Source: CAYFTL01 sp964346145
Lineage (GTDB): Bacteria > Bacillota > Clostridia > Christensenellales > Aristaeellaceae
Assembly: GCA_964346145.1 (NCBI GenBank)
Contig: CAYFTL010000048.1
Coordinates: 1 to 12,325, forward strand
Length of the DNA stretch: 12,325 bases
Reading direction: 5' to 3'
In this document: positions 1-5,551 of the stretch, piece after piece
Layout: the number at the start of each line of letters is the position of its first letter
Numbering within the stretch: the stretch's first letter is position 1
Position numbers and translations under genes: made by a program
Notes under the pieces: generated by a model
The model's input: only the letters and a program-made list of their open reading frames with translations
What the model was told of the DNA's origin: nothing
The model's database searches: none

Positions 1-49
1 AGGTGGCCGCACGGTAGGCTCGGGCGTAGTCAGCAAGGTTATTGCATAA
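1..49 (+). CDS. tuf: Elongation factor Tu, C-terminal end (partial)
   Basis: Only the last 15 codons and the stop are inside the window; base 1 is the third base of the preceding codon. They read GGRTVGSGVVSKVIA, which matches the conserved C-terminus of bacterial EF-Tu (GGRTVGAGVV.K). EF-Tu delivers aminoacyl-tRNA to the ribosome as a GTP complex in the cytoplasm. A terminator follows closely, so this tuf copy probably ends its own transcript, and rpmG starts from a new promoter. A tuf gene just before rpmG-secE-nusG is a known arrangement in several bacterial phyla. Confidence 0.9.
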   Translation, partial: GGRTVGSGVVSKVIA

Positions 50-67
50 TCAATCTTTGTGTATTAT

Positions 68-101
68 ATAAGCGGGAGAAAGTTCTCTCGCTTATATTTT
101 C
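68..101 (+). terminator. Terminator after tuf
   Basis: A 12-bp stem (68-79 with 84-95, one G-T pair) encloses a 4-base AAGT loop and is followed by an AT-rich tract ending in TTTT. It lies 19 bases after the tuf stop. The shape fits a Rho-independent terminator, although the T run is interrupted. Confidence 0.75.
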
Positions 102-158
102 TATCGTTAAATATTCGTTGTATTTTATCGATCTTTTCAAAATGGTTTTTTATGTTGG

Positions 159-187
159 TTGACAGCGAAGTATAAATATGATAGAGT
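159..187 (+). promoter_or_regulatory. Promoter for rpmG-secE-nusG
   Basis: A perfect TTGACA -35 box (159-164) is followed after 17 bases by TAGAGT (182-187, 4 of 6 matches to TATAAT). The AT-rich stretch TATATAA begins at 187. The site lies between the tuf terminator and rpmG, where a housekeeping-sigma promoter is expected. The exact -10 is uncertain. Confidence 0.6.
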
Positions 188-250
188 ATATAAGCCTGTC
201 CAGCCTGATTGTATGGAAGGCTTGACTTTTGTGGGTAGGAGGTGCCGAAG

Positions 251-400
251 ATGCGCGTCAAAATTACGTTGGCTTGTGGCGAGTGCAAGCAGCGCAACTA
301 TAATACAATGAAGAACAAGAAAAACGACCCTGATCGTTTGGAGATGACTAAGTACTGCCGTTTCTGCAGAAAGCACACGGCTCACAAGGAGACTCGCTGA
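251..400 (+). CDS. rpmG: 50S ribosomal protein L33
   Basis: A 49-residue basic protein, the usual length for L33, a small protein of the large ribosomal subunit near the E site. It contains CGEC near residue 9 and CRFC near residue 36. These two CxxC pairs are typical of the zinc-binding (C+) form of L33, as opposed to the cysteine-free paralogue made under zinc limitation in some Firmicutes. The start is ATG, with TAGGAGG at 236-242, 8 bases upstream. It is the first gene after the promoter at 159 and ends 34 bases before the chosen secE start. Confidence 0.95.
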   Translation: MRVKITLACGECKQRNYNTMKNKKNDPDRLEMTKYCRFCRKHTAHKETR

Positions 401-434
401 TCAACGGCTGTTTCGCTGTAAGGATGTGAATCGA

Positions 435-743
435 ATGGCTACAAAAAATAAGCAAACCGATCCTAAGTTGCCCTCAAAAGGCGATAAAAAGATCGCGAAA
501 ACCGAACAAAAGGGTTTTGTGGGCTTTATGGTTCGGGTGGGCCAAGGGTTGATACACCTGCCCAAACGTATCATTAAAAGTCTGAAAGACATGGCGGCTG
601 AGCTGAAAAAGGTTAGCTGGCCTTCGCGAGGCGAATTGTTCAATTATAGTCTTGTAGTGTTGATCTTCATGGCTTTCATGTCGGTCGTCGTAGGAGTATT
701 GGACGCTGGCGCAGCAACGTTGGTTAGCTGGATTGTTCGATAA
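435..743 (+). CDS. secE: Preprotein translocase subunit SecE
   Basis: A 102-residue protein matching the single-membrane-segment form of SecE, the clamp subunit of the SecYEG channel in the inner membrane. The first 50 residues are hydrophilic and lysine-rich. Residues 56-65 (ELKKVSWPSR) carry the conserved cytoplasmic amphipathic-helix motif. One transmembrane helix follows at about 71-92. I chose ATG at 435 because AAGGA (420-424) is about 10 bases upstream; an in-frame GTG at 426 is only 1 base from the same Shine-Dalgarno sequence. The gene sits between rpmG and nusG, the standard place for secE, and is probably co-transcribed with them. Confidence 0.95.
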   Translation: MATKNKQTDPKLPSKGDKKIAKTEQKGFVGFMVRVGQGLIHLPKRIIKSLKDMAAELKKVSWPSRGELFNYSLVVLIFMAFMSVVVGVLDAGAATLVSWIVR

Positions 744-776
744 CCCCACACTAAACCCTGATTGGAGAGACAAGGT

Positions 777-1298
777 ATGCCAGAAGAAAAGGCTAAGTGG
801 TATGTCGTACATACCTATTCGGGCTATGAAAACAAAGTGAAATCGAATCTAGAGATGGCCGTTGTAAACAATGGTTTTCAGGATTTGATTCAGGAAGTTC
901 GCGTGCCCGTCGAAGAGGTTGTGGAAATCAAGAATGGCCGTCGCAAGGTGGTGCAGCGTAAGCTGTATCCGGGATACGTGATGGTTAAAATGATTCGAAC
1001 CAATGAAGCCTGGTATCTGGTGCGCAATACGCGGGGCGTTACAGGTTTCGTTGGCCCCGGATCCGATCCGATTCCCCTTTCTCCGGAAGAGGTTGAGAAG
1101 ATTATGGAAATCCATCAGCCGACCAGCATTGACATCAATGTGGGGGACGAGGTGCGGGTATTGTCGGGATCCTTGGAGAACTTCACTGTAAAAGTTGTCG
1201 AAATAGATACCGAAAATCAAAAGATTAAAGCTCAAGTGATTATGTTTGGACGCGACCAAATTGTAGATTTGGATTACGATCAAGTGATTCGCGTATAA
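777..1298 (+). CDS. nusG: Transcription termination/antitermination factor NusG
   Basis: A 173-residue protein of typical NusG length. It binds elongating RNA polymerase and affects pausing, termination and coupling to the ribosome. The NGN domain is at about 7-110, with the conserved WYVVHTYSGYENKV start and the RKLYPGYVMVKM segment (61-72). A KOW domain follows at about 121-173, beginning VGDEVRVLSG. The KOW is slightly unusual: residues 131-140 read GSLENFTVKV, with valine where most NusGs have glycine before x-V. Start ATG 777 has GGAGAG (764-769) 7 bases upstream; an in-frame TTG at 762 lacks a Shine-Dalgarno sequence at usable spacing. It lies 33 bases after secE. Confidence 0.96.
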   Translation: MPEEKAKWYVVHTYSGYENKVKSNLEMAVVNNGFQDLIQEVRVPVEEVVEIKNGRRKVVQRKLYPGYVMVKMIRTNEAWYLVRNTRGVTGFVGPGSDPIPLSPEEVEKIMEIHQPTSIDINVGDEVRVLSGSLENFTVKVVEIDTENQKIKAQVIMFGRDQIVDLDYDQVIRV

Positions 1299-1306
1299 CA
1301 AGCGCT

Positions 1307-1334
1307 GCTCGCAGAATATGCGAGCGTGTTTGTG
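1307..1334 (+). terminator. Possible weak terminator or attenuator after nusG
   Basis: Nine bases after the nusG stop, GCTCGCA (1307-1313) and TGCGAGC (1319-1325) form a perfect 7-bp stem around a 5-base loop. An imperfect T-rich stretch (GTGTTTGTGTTT) follows. The T tract contains Gs, so termination may be partial. A second short hairpin (1351-1355 with 1361-1365) follows before the rplK leader stem. Confidence 0.35.
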
Positions 1335-1371
1335 TTTAAATGCTGAATAGTCGCGCCTTGCGCGATTTCAG

Positions 1372-1407
1372 AAAGTGGGAGGGGGTAAGCCCCCGCTTTA
1401 CCACATT
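1372..1407 (+). promoter_or_regulatory. L1-binding-site-like hairpin upstream of rplK
   Basis: GTGG (1375-1378) pairs with CCAC (1401-1404), and GGGGG (1381-1385) pairs with CCCCC (1390-1394). Between the two helices is an asymmetric internal loop with GA on one side and GCTTTA on the other. The outer elements, GTGGGAGG and TTTACCAC, resemble the L1 stalk of 23S rRNA as I recall it from E. coli (GGUGGGAGG...AAAUACCACC). In E. coli, L1 represses its own operon by binding such a mimic upstream of rplK. The hairpin ends 8 bases before the rplK Shine-Dalgarno sequence, which fits translational autoregulation. Function is inferred. Confidence 0.7.
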
Positions 1408-1427
1408 TGATAAGAGGAGGAAATCCC

Positions 1428-1853
1428 ATGGCCAAGAAAGTTACTGCGTTGATTAAACTGCAGGTGCCCGCCGGCAAAGCCACACCGGCTCCGCCTATAG
1501 GTCCTGCGCTCGGTCAACACGGCGTGAACATCCCTGGATTTTGCAAGGAGTTTAACGATCGAACTGCGAAACAGGCGGGTCTGTTAATCCCTGTAGTGAT
1601 TACGGTGTATCAAGACCGCTCGTTCACTTTCATTACAAAGACTCCGCCGGCTGCTGTATTGATTAAGAAAGCCTGCAATATTGAATCGGGTTCCGGCGTT
1701 CCCAACAAGACCAAAGTAGCCCAGATTACTCAGGCTCAGGTCAAAGAGATTGCTGAGCTCAAAATGCCCGATCTGAACGCTGGCTCTGTGGAAGCCGCTA
1801 TGCGCATGATTGCTGGCACGGCACGCTCAATGGGCGTTACGGTAGTAGACTAA
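1428..1853 (+). CDS. rplK: 50S ribosomal protein L11
   Basis: A 141-residue protein, the usual length of L11, which binds 23S rRNA at the GTPase-associated centre and contacts L10 and elongation factors. The N-terminal domain (about 1-70) contains KLQVPAGKATPAPPIGPALG, the L11 proline-rich signature, followed by QHGVNIPGFCKEFN. The C-terminal rRNA-binding domain (about 75-141) includes IESGSGVPN and ends ARSMGVTVVD. ATG 1428 is supported by AAGAGGAGG (1412-1420) 7 bases upstream. It is followed 88 bases later by rplA, and an L1-box-like hairpin precedes each of the two genes, suggesting shared feedback control by L1. Confidence 0.97.
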   Translation: MAKKVTALIKLQVPAGKATPAPPIGPALGQHGVNIPGFCKEFNDRTAKQAGLLIPVVITVYQDRSFTFITKTPPAAVLIKKACNIESGSGVPNKTKVAQITQAQVKEIAELKMPDLNAGSVEAAMRMIAGTARSMGVTVVD

Positions 1854-1855
1854 AT

Positions 1856-1890
1856 CTCATTTCAAATGAGTGGCGCAATTTTAGCGCTAT
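1856..1890 (+). promoter_or_regulatory. Two small hairpins between rplK and rplA
   Basis: CTCATT (1856-1861) and AATGAG (1865-1870) form a 6-bp stem with a 3-base loop directly after the rplK stop. GCGC and GCGC flanking AATTTTA form a second short stem a few bases later. Neither has a T run, so they are not terminators. They may stabilise the rplK 3' end or space the following L1-box. Confidence 0.35.
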
Positions 1891-1895
1891 AGTTA

Positions 1896-1928
1896 TTGTG
1901 GGAGGACTTTGTGCCGATTGTACCACAA
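1896..1928 (+). promoter_or_regulatory. Second L1-binding-site-like hairpin, overlapping the rplA ribosome binding site
   Basis: TTGTGG (1896-1901) pairs perfectly with CCACAA (1923-1928). Inside, GAGG (1902-1905) faces CCGATTGTA (1914-1922), giving a short inner GG/CC helix and an asymmetric internal loop. The layout GTGGGAGG...TGTACCAC repeats that of the rplK leader and resembles the 23S rRNA L1 stalk. The last two paired bases are also the first two bases of the rplA Shine-Dalgarno AAGGAGG (1927-1933), so L1 bound here could block rplA initiation. Function is inferred from the resemblance and position. Confidence 0.68.
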
Positions 1929-1941
1929 GGAGGAATTAAGC

Positions 1942-2628
1942 ATGAAACATGGTAAGAAGTATACAGATAGCGCAAAGCTGATCGAATCTACCAAACTGTA
2001 CGATGTTGAAGAAGCGGTCAACCTTGTTAAACAAACCGCCAAAGCAAAGTTTGATGAGACCGTTGAATTGTCGGTGCGCTTGGGCGTAGATCCTCGTCAC
2101 GCTGACCAGCAGGTTCGCGGTGCGGTGGTATTGCCCCACGGAACAGGTAAAACCATTCGCGTGTTGGTCTTTGCAAAAGGCGAGAAGGTTGCTGAAGCCG
2201 AAGCTGCGGGTGCGGATTTCGTAGGCGGTGACGAGTTGGTCGCTAAGATTCAAGGTGGCTGGTTTGATTTTGATGTGTGTGTAGCCACCCCGGATATGAT
2301 GGGGGTTGTCGGCCGTCTGGGCCGCGTGCTCGGCCCTCGTGGGCTGATGCCTAACCCCAAATCCGGCACGGTGACCATGGACGTTGCTCGCGCAATTGAA
2401 GAAATCAAAGCCGGTAAAGTGGAATATCGCGTAGATAAGACTGCCATCGTACACGTTCCGATTGGCAAAGCTTCCTTTACCGAGGAGCAATTGGCTGCCA
2501 ACTTGAATACGTTGATGGGCGCGGTGGTCAAAGCTAAGCCTTCGGCCGCCAAGGGGACCTACATACGCTCGGCAGTTATTTCCAGTACGATGGGTCCTGG
2601 AATCAAGCTCAACGCAAGCCGTTTCTAA
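1942..2628 (+). CDS. rplA: 50S ribosomal protein L1
   Basis: A 228-residue protein of standard L1 length. L1 forms the mobile stalk of the large subunit that handles deacylated tRNA at the E site, and in many bacteria it also represses its own mRNA. It begins MKHGKKYTDSAKLIES and continues with YDVEEAVNLVKQTAKAKFDETVEL. The conserved MMGVVGRLGRVLGPRGLMPN segment lies at about 127-146, and KAGKVEYRVDKTAIVHVPIG at about 156-175. The C-terminus is SSTMGPGIKLNASRF. ATG 1942 is preceded by a strong AAGGAGG (1927-1933) at 8 bases. The binding site is part of an L1-box-like hairpin, suggesting direct autoregulation. Confidence 0.97.
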   Translation: MKHGKKYTDSAKLIESTKLYDVEEAVNLVKQTAKAKFDETVELSVRLGVDPRHADQQVRGAVVLPHGTGKTIRVLVFAKGEKVAEAEAAGADFVGGDELVAKIQGGWFDFDVCVATPDMMGVVGRLGRVLGPRGLMPNPKSGTVTMDVARAIEEIKAGKVEYRVDKTAIVHVPIGKASFTEEQLAANLNTLMGAVVKAKPSAAKGTYIRSAVISSTMGPGIKLNASRF

Positions 2629-2644
2629 TTTATTTGGAATTAAC

Positions 2645-2676
2645 TTGACGGATGGGTAGCCTTGTGTTAGTATAAC
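2645..2676 (+). promoter_or_regulatory. Promoter for rplJ-rplL
   Basis: TTGACG (2645-2650) is a 5 of 6 match to the -35 consensus. The overlapping -10 candidates are TAGTAT (2668-2673, spacer 17) and TATAAC (2671-2676, spacer 20). It lies 17 bases after the rplA stop and just upstream of the L10 leader, so rplJL can be transcribed independently of rplKA. Confidence 0.6.
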
Positions 2677-2689
2677 TTTATTATAAAAA

Positions 2690-2822
2690 TCACTGTGCCA
2701 TAGACAGTCGGTGCTTATCGCTTAAAGACGTAATGTCGCCAACCGAGGCGCTGGATCAAAAGAGTTTGTGCTCTTTTAAGGCAATCTATGCCGTCCTGCG
2801 TCTATGCGCAGGACGGTTTTTT
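2690..2822 (+). ncRNA. Ribosomal protein L10 leader (cis-regulatory RNA)
   Basis: This untranslated stretch before rplJ has the look of the Firmicutes L10 leader: TAGACAG, then GGTGCTTATCGCTTAA, then CCAACCGAGG. TCGGT (2708-2712) can pair with ACCGA (2742-2746). AAAAGAG (2758-2764) pairs with CTCTTTT (2771-2777) around a 6-base loop. The leader ends in a strong terminator (2791-2822). CATAGAC (2699-2705) is complementary to GTCTATG (2800-2806), spanning the terminator loop, and CATAGA also matches TCTATG at 2785-2790, which suggests alternative folds. In B. subtilis the L10-L12 complex binds this class of leader and promotes termination; the same is inferred here. Confidence 0.8.
2791..2822 (+). 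terminator. Attenuator terminator within the L10 leader
   Basis: CCGTCCTGCG (2791-2800) pairs perfectly with CGCAGGACGG (2807-2816) around the 6-base loop TCTATG, followed by TTTTTTG. This is a textbook Rho-independent terminator, placed before the rplJ start rather than after a gene. It most likely acts as a conditional stop that balances L10/L12 synthesis. Confidence 0.88.
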
Positions 2823-2851
2823 GTATTAGCTGAGAAGGAGGTGCAATTTCT

Positions 2852-3382
2852 GTGTCTAAAAACAATTTGGCTGCACAAACCAAAGTTGTAGAAAGCATCA
2901 AAGAGAAGATGAGCGCTGCTCACAGCTTTGTGTTGTTGGATTATCGCGGACTGACGGTGGCTGAAGTTACCGAATTGCGTAAATCTTGCCGTGAACAAGG
3001 CGTCGAATATATGGTTTTGAAAAATACCATGTTGCATTTGGCGGCTAAGGAATTAAACATTGAAGGTTTGGATCCTCACCTGGTAGGCCCTACTGCGGTG
3101 GCTTTTGGTATGGAGGATGCGGTTGCTCCAGCAAAGGTGCTGGTCGATTTTATCAAAAAAGCCAAAAAGACTGAGCTGAAATGTGGTATCGTTGATGGCC
3201 AGTATCTGGATGTCGCAGGCATACAGGCGCTGGCAGAACTGCCGCCCAAGGAAGTTCTTATTGCCAAGATCATGGGCAGCTTGAACGCTCCGGTTACCAA
3301 CTTTGTTGGCGTCCTCTCTGCAACGCTGCGTTCTTTGGTTTACGCTTTGGATGCTGTGCGTCAGAAAAAAGAAAACGAATAA
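2852..3382 (+). CDS. rplJ: 50S ribosomal protein L10
   Basis: A 176-residue protein, within the usual L10 range. L10 anchors the L7/L12 dimers at the base of the ribosomal stalk. The N-terminal rRNA-binding part shows KTKVVESIKEKMSAA-like sequence, then SFVLLDYRGLTVAEVTELRK (about 26-45) and EYMVLKNTMLHLA (about 52-64). GPTAVAFG is at about 79-86. The C-terminal helix that binds L12, about 140-176, ends LVYALDAVRQKKENE. The start is GTG 2852 with a near-perfect AAGGAGGTG (2834-2842) 9 bases upstream. It follows a leader terminator, so expression probably depends on readthrough controlled by free L10-L12. Confidence 0.95.
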   Translation: MSKNNLAAQTKVVESIKEKMSAAHSFVLLDYRGLTVAEVTELRKSCREQGVEYMVLKNTMLHLAAKELNIEGLDPHLVGPTAVAFGMEDAVAPAKVLVDFIKKAKKTELKCGIVDGQYLDVAGIQALAELPPKEVLIAKIMGSLNAPVTNFVGVLSATLRSLVYALDAVRQKKENE

Positions 3383-3424
3383 ATTCAAATAAAACAATAC
3401 AATTATTTTATGGAGGATTATATT

Positions 3425-3805
3425 ATGAATCGCGAAGAACTCATTACCGCTATTGAGTCTATGACCGTATTGGAACTGGCTGAACTGGTTAAGGAACTGG
3501 AAGAGAAGTTTGGCGTGTCTGCTGCCGCTCCCGTGGCCGTTGCTGCCGTTGGCGCTGCTCCTGCTGCTGGCGGAGAAGCTGCTGAAGAGAAGACCGAATT
3601 TGATGTTGTGTTGAAGGACGCCGGATCTGAGAAGATCAAGGTTATCAAAGCGGTTCGTGAAATCGTTGCCGGTTTGGGCCTGAAGGAAGCCAAGGAATTG
3701 GTCGAAGGTGCTCCCAAGACCCTGAAGGAAGGCGCTACCAAGGAAGAGGCCGAGGAAATCAAGGCCAAATTTGCAGAAGTTGGCGCAACCATCGAAATCC
3801 AATAA
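3425..3805 (+). CDS. rplL: 50S ribosomal protein L7/L12
   Basis: A 126-residue acidic, alanine-rich protein, typical of L7/L12, the multicopy stalk protein that recruits translational GTPases. The N-terminal dimerisation region is at about 1-32 (MTVLELAELVKELEEKFGV). An Ala/Pro/Gly-rich hinge follows at about 33-54. The globular C-terminal domain is at about 57-126, with EFDVVLKDAGSEKIKVIKAV, LGLKEAKELVEGAPK and the ending VGATIEI. Start ATG 3425 has GGAGGA (3412-3417) 7 bases upstream; an ATG at 3410 overlaps that Shine-Dalgarno sequence and is rejected. It lies 42 bases after rplJ and is followed by a strong terminator in place of the usual rpoB. Confidence 0.97.
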   Translation: MNREELITAIESMTVLELAELVKELEEKFGVSAAAPVAVAAVGAAPAAGGEAAEEKTEFDVVLKDAGSEKIKVIKAVREIVAGLGLKEAKELVEGAPKTLKEGATKEEAEEIKAKFAEVGATIEIQ

Positions 3806-3819
3806 TTTGTTTTTCTTTT

Positions 3820-3848
3820 CCCGCTTTGCATGCAAAGCGGGATTTTTC
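3820..3848 (+). terminator. Terminator after rplL
   Basis: CCCGCTTTGCA and TGCAAAGCGGG form a perfect 22-base palindrome (3820-3841), followed by ATTTTTC. A T-rich stretch also precedes the stem, but few As lie upstream to serve the opposite strand. It ends the ribosomal-protein operon 14 bases after rplL, so the rplL transcript does not run into an RNA polymerase gene. Confidence 0.92.
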
Positions 3849-3910
3849 TATATTTCTTGCGTGATATTGTGTGCGAAAGTGATGTTTGATGATTTCTAAC
3901 ACATACGCGC

Positions 3911-3940
3911 TTGATTGTATGTATATGTGTGTGCTAGAAT
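3911..3940 (+). promoter_or_regulatory. Promoter for the DUF2232-rplI-dnaB operon
   Basis: TTGATT (3911-3916) and TAGAAT (3935-3940) are separated by 18 bases. The -10 is extended by TGC immediately upstream (TGCTAGAAT). It lies between the rplL terminator and the first gene of the next operon. Confidence 0.6.
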
Positions 3941-3986
3941 TACTATTCGGATAAATTATTTACGGTAAACGCCAGGAGGACCATGT

Positions 3987-5048
3987 GTGAAGAATGTTTC
4001 AATAGGTAAGAATATTGCTGGTTGTGTGCTGGCGTTGGTTTTTGCGATTCCTGCATTTTTTTCGACAATTGCGCTGATGTTGCCAGGACTTGTGGTTGCA
4101 ACCCTTGGCTTGGCGGTGGTGGGGGCGTGGTCTGGTATGCTGTCCACCTTTGTCGGTTCCCTTGCAATTGCTTTGTTTGCACAATACTTGGGTGGGCCCT
4201 ACCTGGTTGTAGCCGCGCTGCTGGTTACGGTCATGCCTGCCTGGGTTATTCTATATTTACTTAAAAAACGCGTTCCGTTTTTTAATTCGGCGCTCATCGC
4301 CATAGGCGCCCAGCTTGTTGGCTTTTTGCTGCTGGTAATAGGAGCCCGAATAGTCCTTCGAGGGGATTTAGTGGACGAGATTATCGTCTTTATGCGCACG
4401 GGGTTTGAAACTCTGCCTAACCAAGTAGTGGACATGCTTCTGGAGGTACTGATTCAAAAAGGTGTATTGCAGAGCCCGATTGAAGGCGATTTGGGCACGG
4501 CGTTGTATGTGGCCATAAATCGAAAAAGGTTGTGGGCAACATTTTTAGACACGCTTTTAGATACATACTCTACTACTTTGAGAATCGCATTGCCGTCGGC
4601 AATTATCAACTGCTCGATTATTACTGGGCTGTTGTCCAACACACTGGCGCGCAAGATTTGCGTGCGGCGCAACGAGGAGCCCTTGGTGCCGTATGTAACA
4701 GTGGACAAATGGTATTTGCCGGGAAGTGTGATTGTGTCGGCGCTTTTATGTTGGTTGCTCGGCTATATAGGCCTACAGACAAAGCTTAGTGGCGGCGCAG
4801 TTTTGCACTATACGATGCGTCAATTGGTCATATTGTTGTTTATGATTCAAGGGTTTGCTGCAACGTCGCGCATGATGCGTATGCGTGGTACGTCTCCGGG
4901 TATGCGGACGCTTTTTCTGGTGTTGATGGCCATATTTGCCCAGTTTCTGCTATCTTTTGTGGGCGGTTTTTCCGCGATATTTGGCAGTCGCGGCGCGTTT
5001 ACTGAATTTATGCAAAAAAGGGCTGAAAAACATAAAGGAGATGATTAA
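3987..5048 (+). CDS. DUF2232 (YybS-family) multi-pass membrane protein
   Basis: A 353-residue, very hydrophobic protein. Likely membrane segments are at about 8-28, 33-66 (probably two), 72-92, 101-122, 195-215, 243-263, 270-292 and 307-333. A polar stretch at about 123-190 separates two membrane halves. Length, hydrophobicity and position just before rplI and dnaB match the DUF2232/YybS family, which sits in the same neighbourhood in Bacillus and clostridia. Its biochemical function is not established; some relatives are discussed as transporter-like proteins. In B. subtilis the DHH phosphoesterase gdpP lies between this gene and rplI, but here rplI follows after 2 bases. GTG 3987 has AGGAGGA (3974-3980) 6 bases upstream. 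Confidence 0.78.
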   Translation: MKNVSIGKNIAGCVLALVFAIPAFFSTIALMLPGLVVATLGLAVVGAWSGMLSTFVGSLAIALFAQYLGGPYLVVAALLVTVMPAWVILYLLKKRVPFFNSALIAIGAQLVGFLLLVIGARIVLRGDLVDEIIVFMRTGFETLPNQVVDMLLEVLIQKGVLQSPIEGDLGTALYVAINRKRLWATFLDTLLDTYSTTLRIALPSAIINCSIITGLLSNTLARKICVRRNEEPLVPYVTVDKWYLPGSVIVSALLCWLLGYIGLQTKLSGGAVLHYTMRQLVILLFMIQGFAATSRMMRMRGTSPGMRTLFLVLMAIFAQFLLSFVGGFSAIFGSRGAFTEFMQKRAEKHKGDD

Positions 5049-5050
5049 GC

Positions 5051-5509
5051 ATGAAAGTTATTTTGTTAAAAGATGTCAAGGGTTCTGGAAAAAAAGATCA
5101 GATTATTGAAGTGAGTGACGGCTACGCTCGCAACTTTTTGTTCCCGCGCAAGCTGGCGGTAGAGGCGACCGCGTCGGCAGTAAATGCAGTAGAAAACGCT
5201 AAGAGCGCTGCTTCCCACAAAAAGGCTAAGGAGAAACAAGAGGCCGAGGCCCAGGCAGCGAAGCTCAAGGGCAAAGTGATCAAAGTTTCCGCAAAAGCGG
5301 GCGAAGGTGGGCGTTTGTACGGCTCGATAACCAATCAGGAAATTGCCGAGGCCTTAAAAGCCCAGCATGGAGTCGAAATCGACCGGCGCAAGATTGATTT
5401 GCCCGAACCGATTCGTTCGGCGGGAATCGTAGAAGTAACCGTTAAATTAACGGCTGGGGTTTCGACTCAAATGAAAGTTGAAGTAACAGCCAACACCTCT
5501 GCAAAGTAA
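5051..5509 (+). CDS. rplI: 50S ribosomal protein L9
   Basis: A 152-residue protein, close to the usual 148. L9 binds 23S rRNA and reaches out from the large subunit near the L1 stalk. The N-terminal domain opens MKVILLKDVKGSGKKDQIIE and has VSDGYARNFLFPRKLAVEA at about 21-39, the L9 signature. A long Ala/Lys/Glu-rich connecting helix spans about 40-75. The C-terminal domain (about 76-150) contains GRLYGSITNQEIAEAL and IDRRKIDLPEPIRSAG. ATG 5051 starts 2 bases after the preceding stop, with AAAGGAGATG inside the end of that gene, suggesting translational coupling. Confidence 0.97.
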   Translation: MKVILLKDVKGSGKKDQIIEVSDGYARNFLFPRKLAVEATASAVNAVENAKSAASHKKAKEKQEAEAQAAKLKGKVIKVSAKAGEGGRLYGSITNQEIAEALKAQHGVEIDRRKIDLPEPIRSAGIVEVTVKLTAGVSTQMKVEVTANTSAK

Positions 5510-5551
5510 TCGACGGCGTGGTGTACTTTAGATCGATGGGGGAGTTGTGAG

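Noticed and set aside
3053..3835. Long open frame on the minus strand over rplJ and rplL
   Set aside because: It runs antisense through two certain ribosomal-protein genes and its translation has low-complexity, non-protein-like composition. It is a shadow of the coding strand.
3983..4009. ATG at 3983 as start near the DUF2232 gene
   Set aside because: It is in a different frame and stops after eight codons. GTG 3987 has better spacing from AGGAGGA and opens the 353-codon frame.
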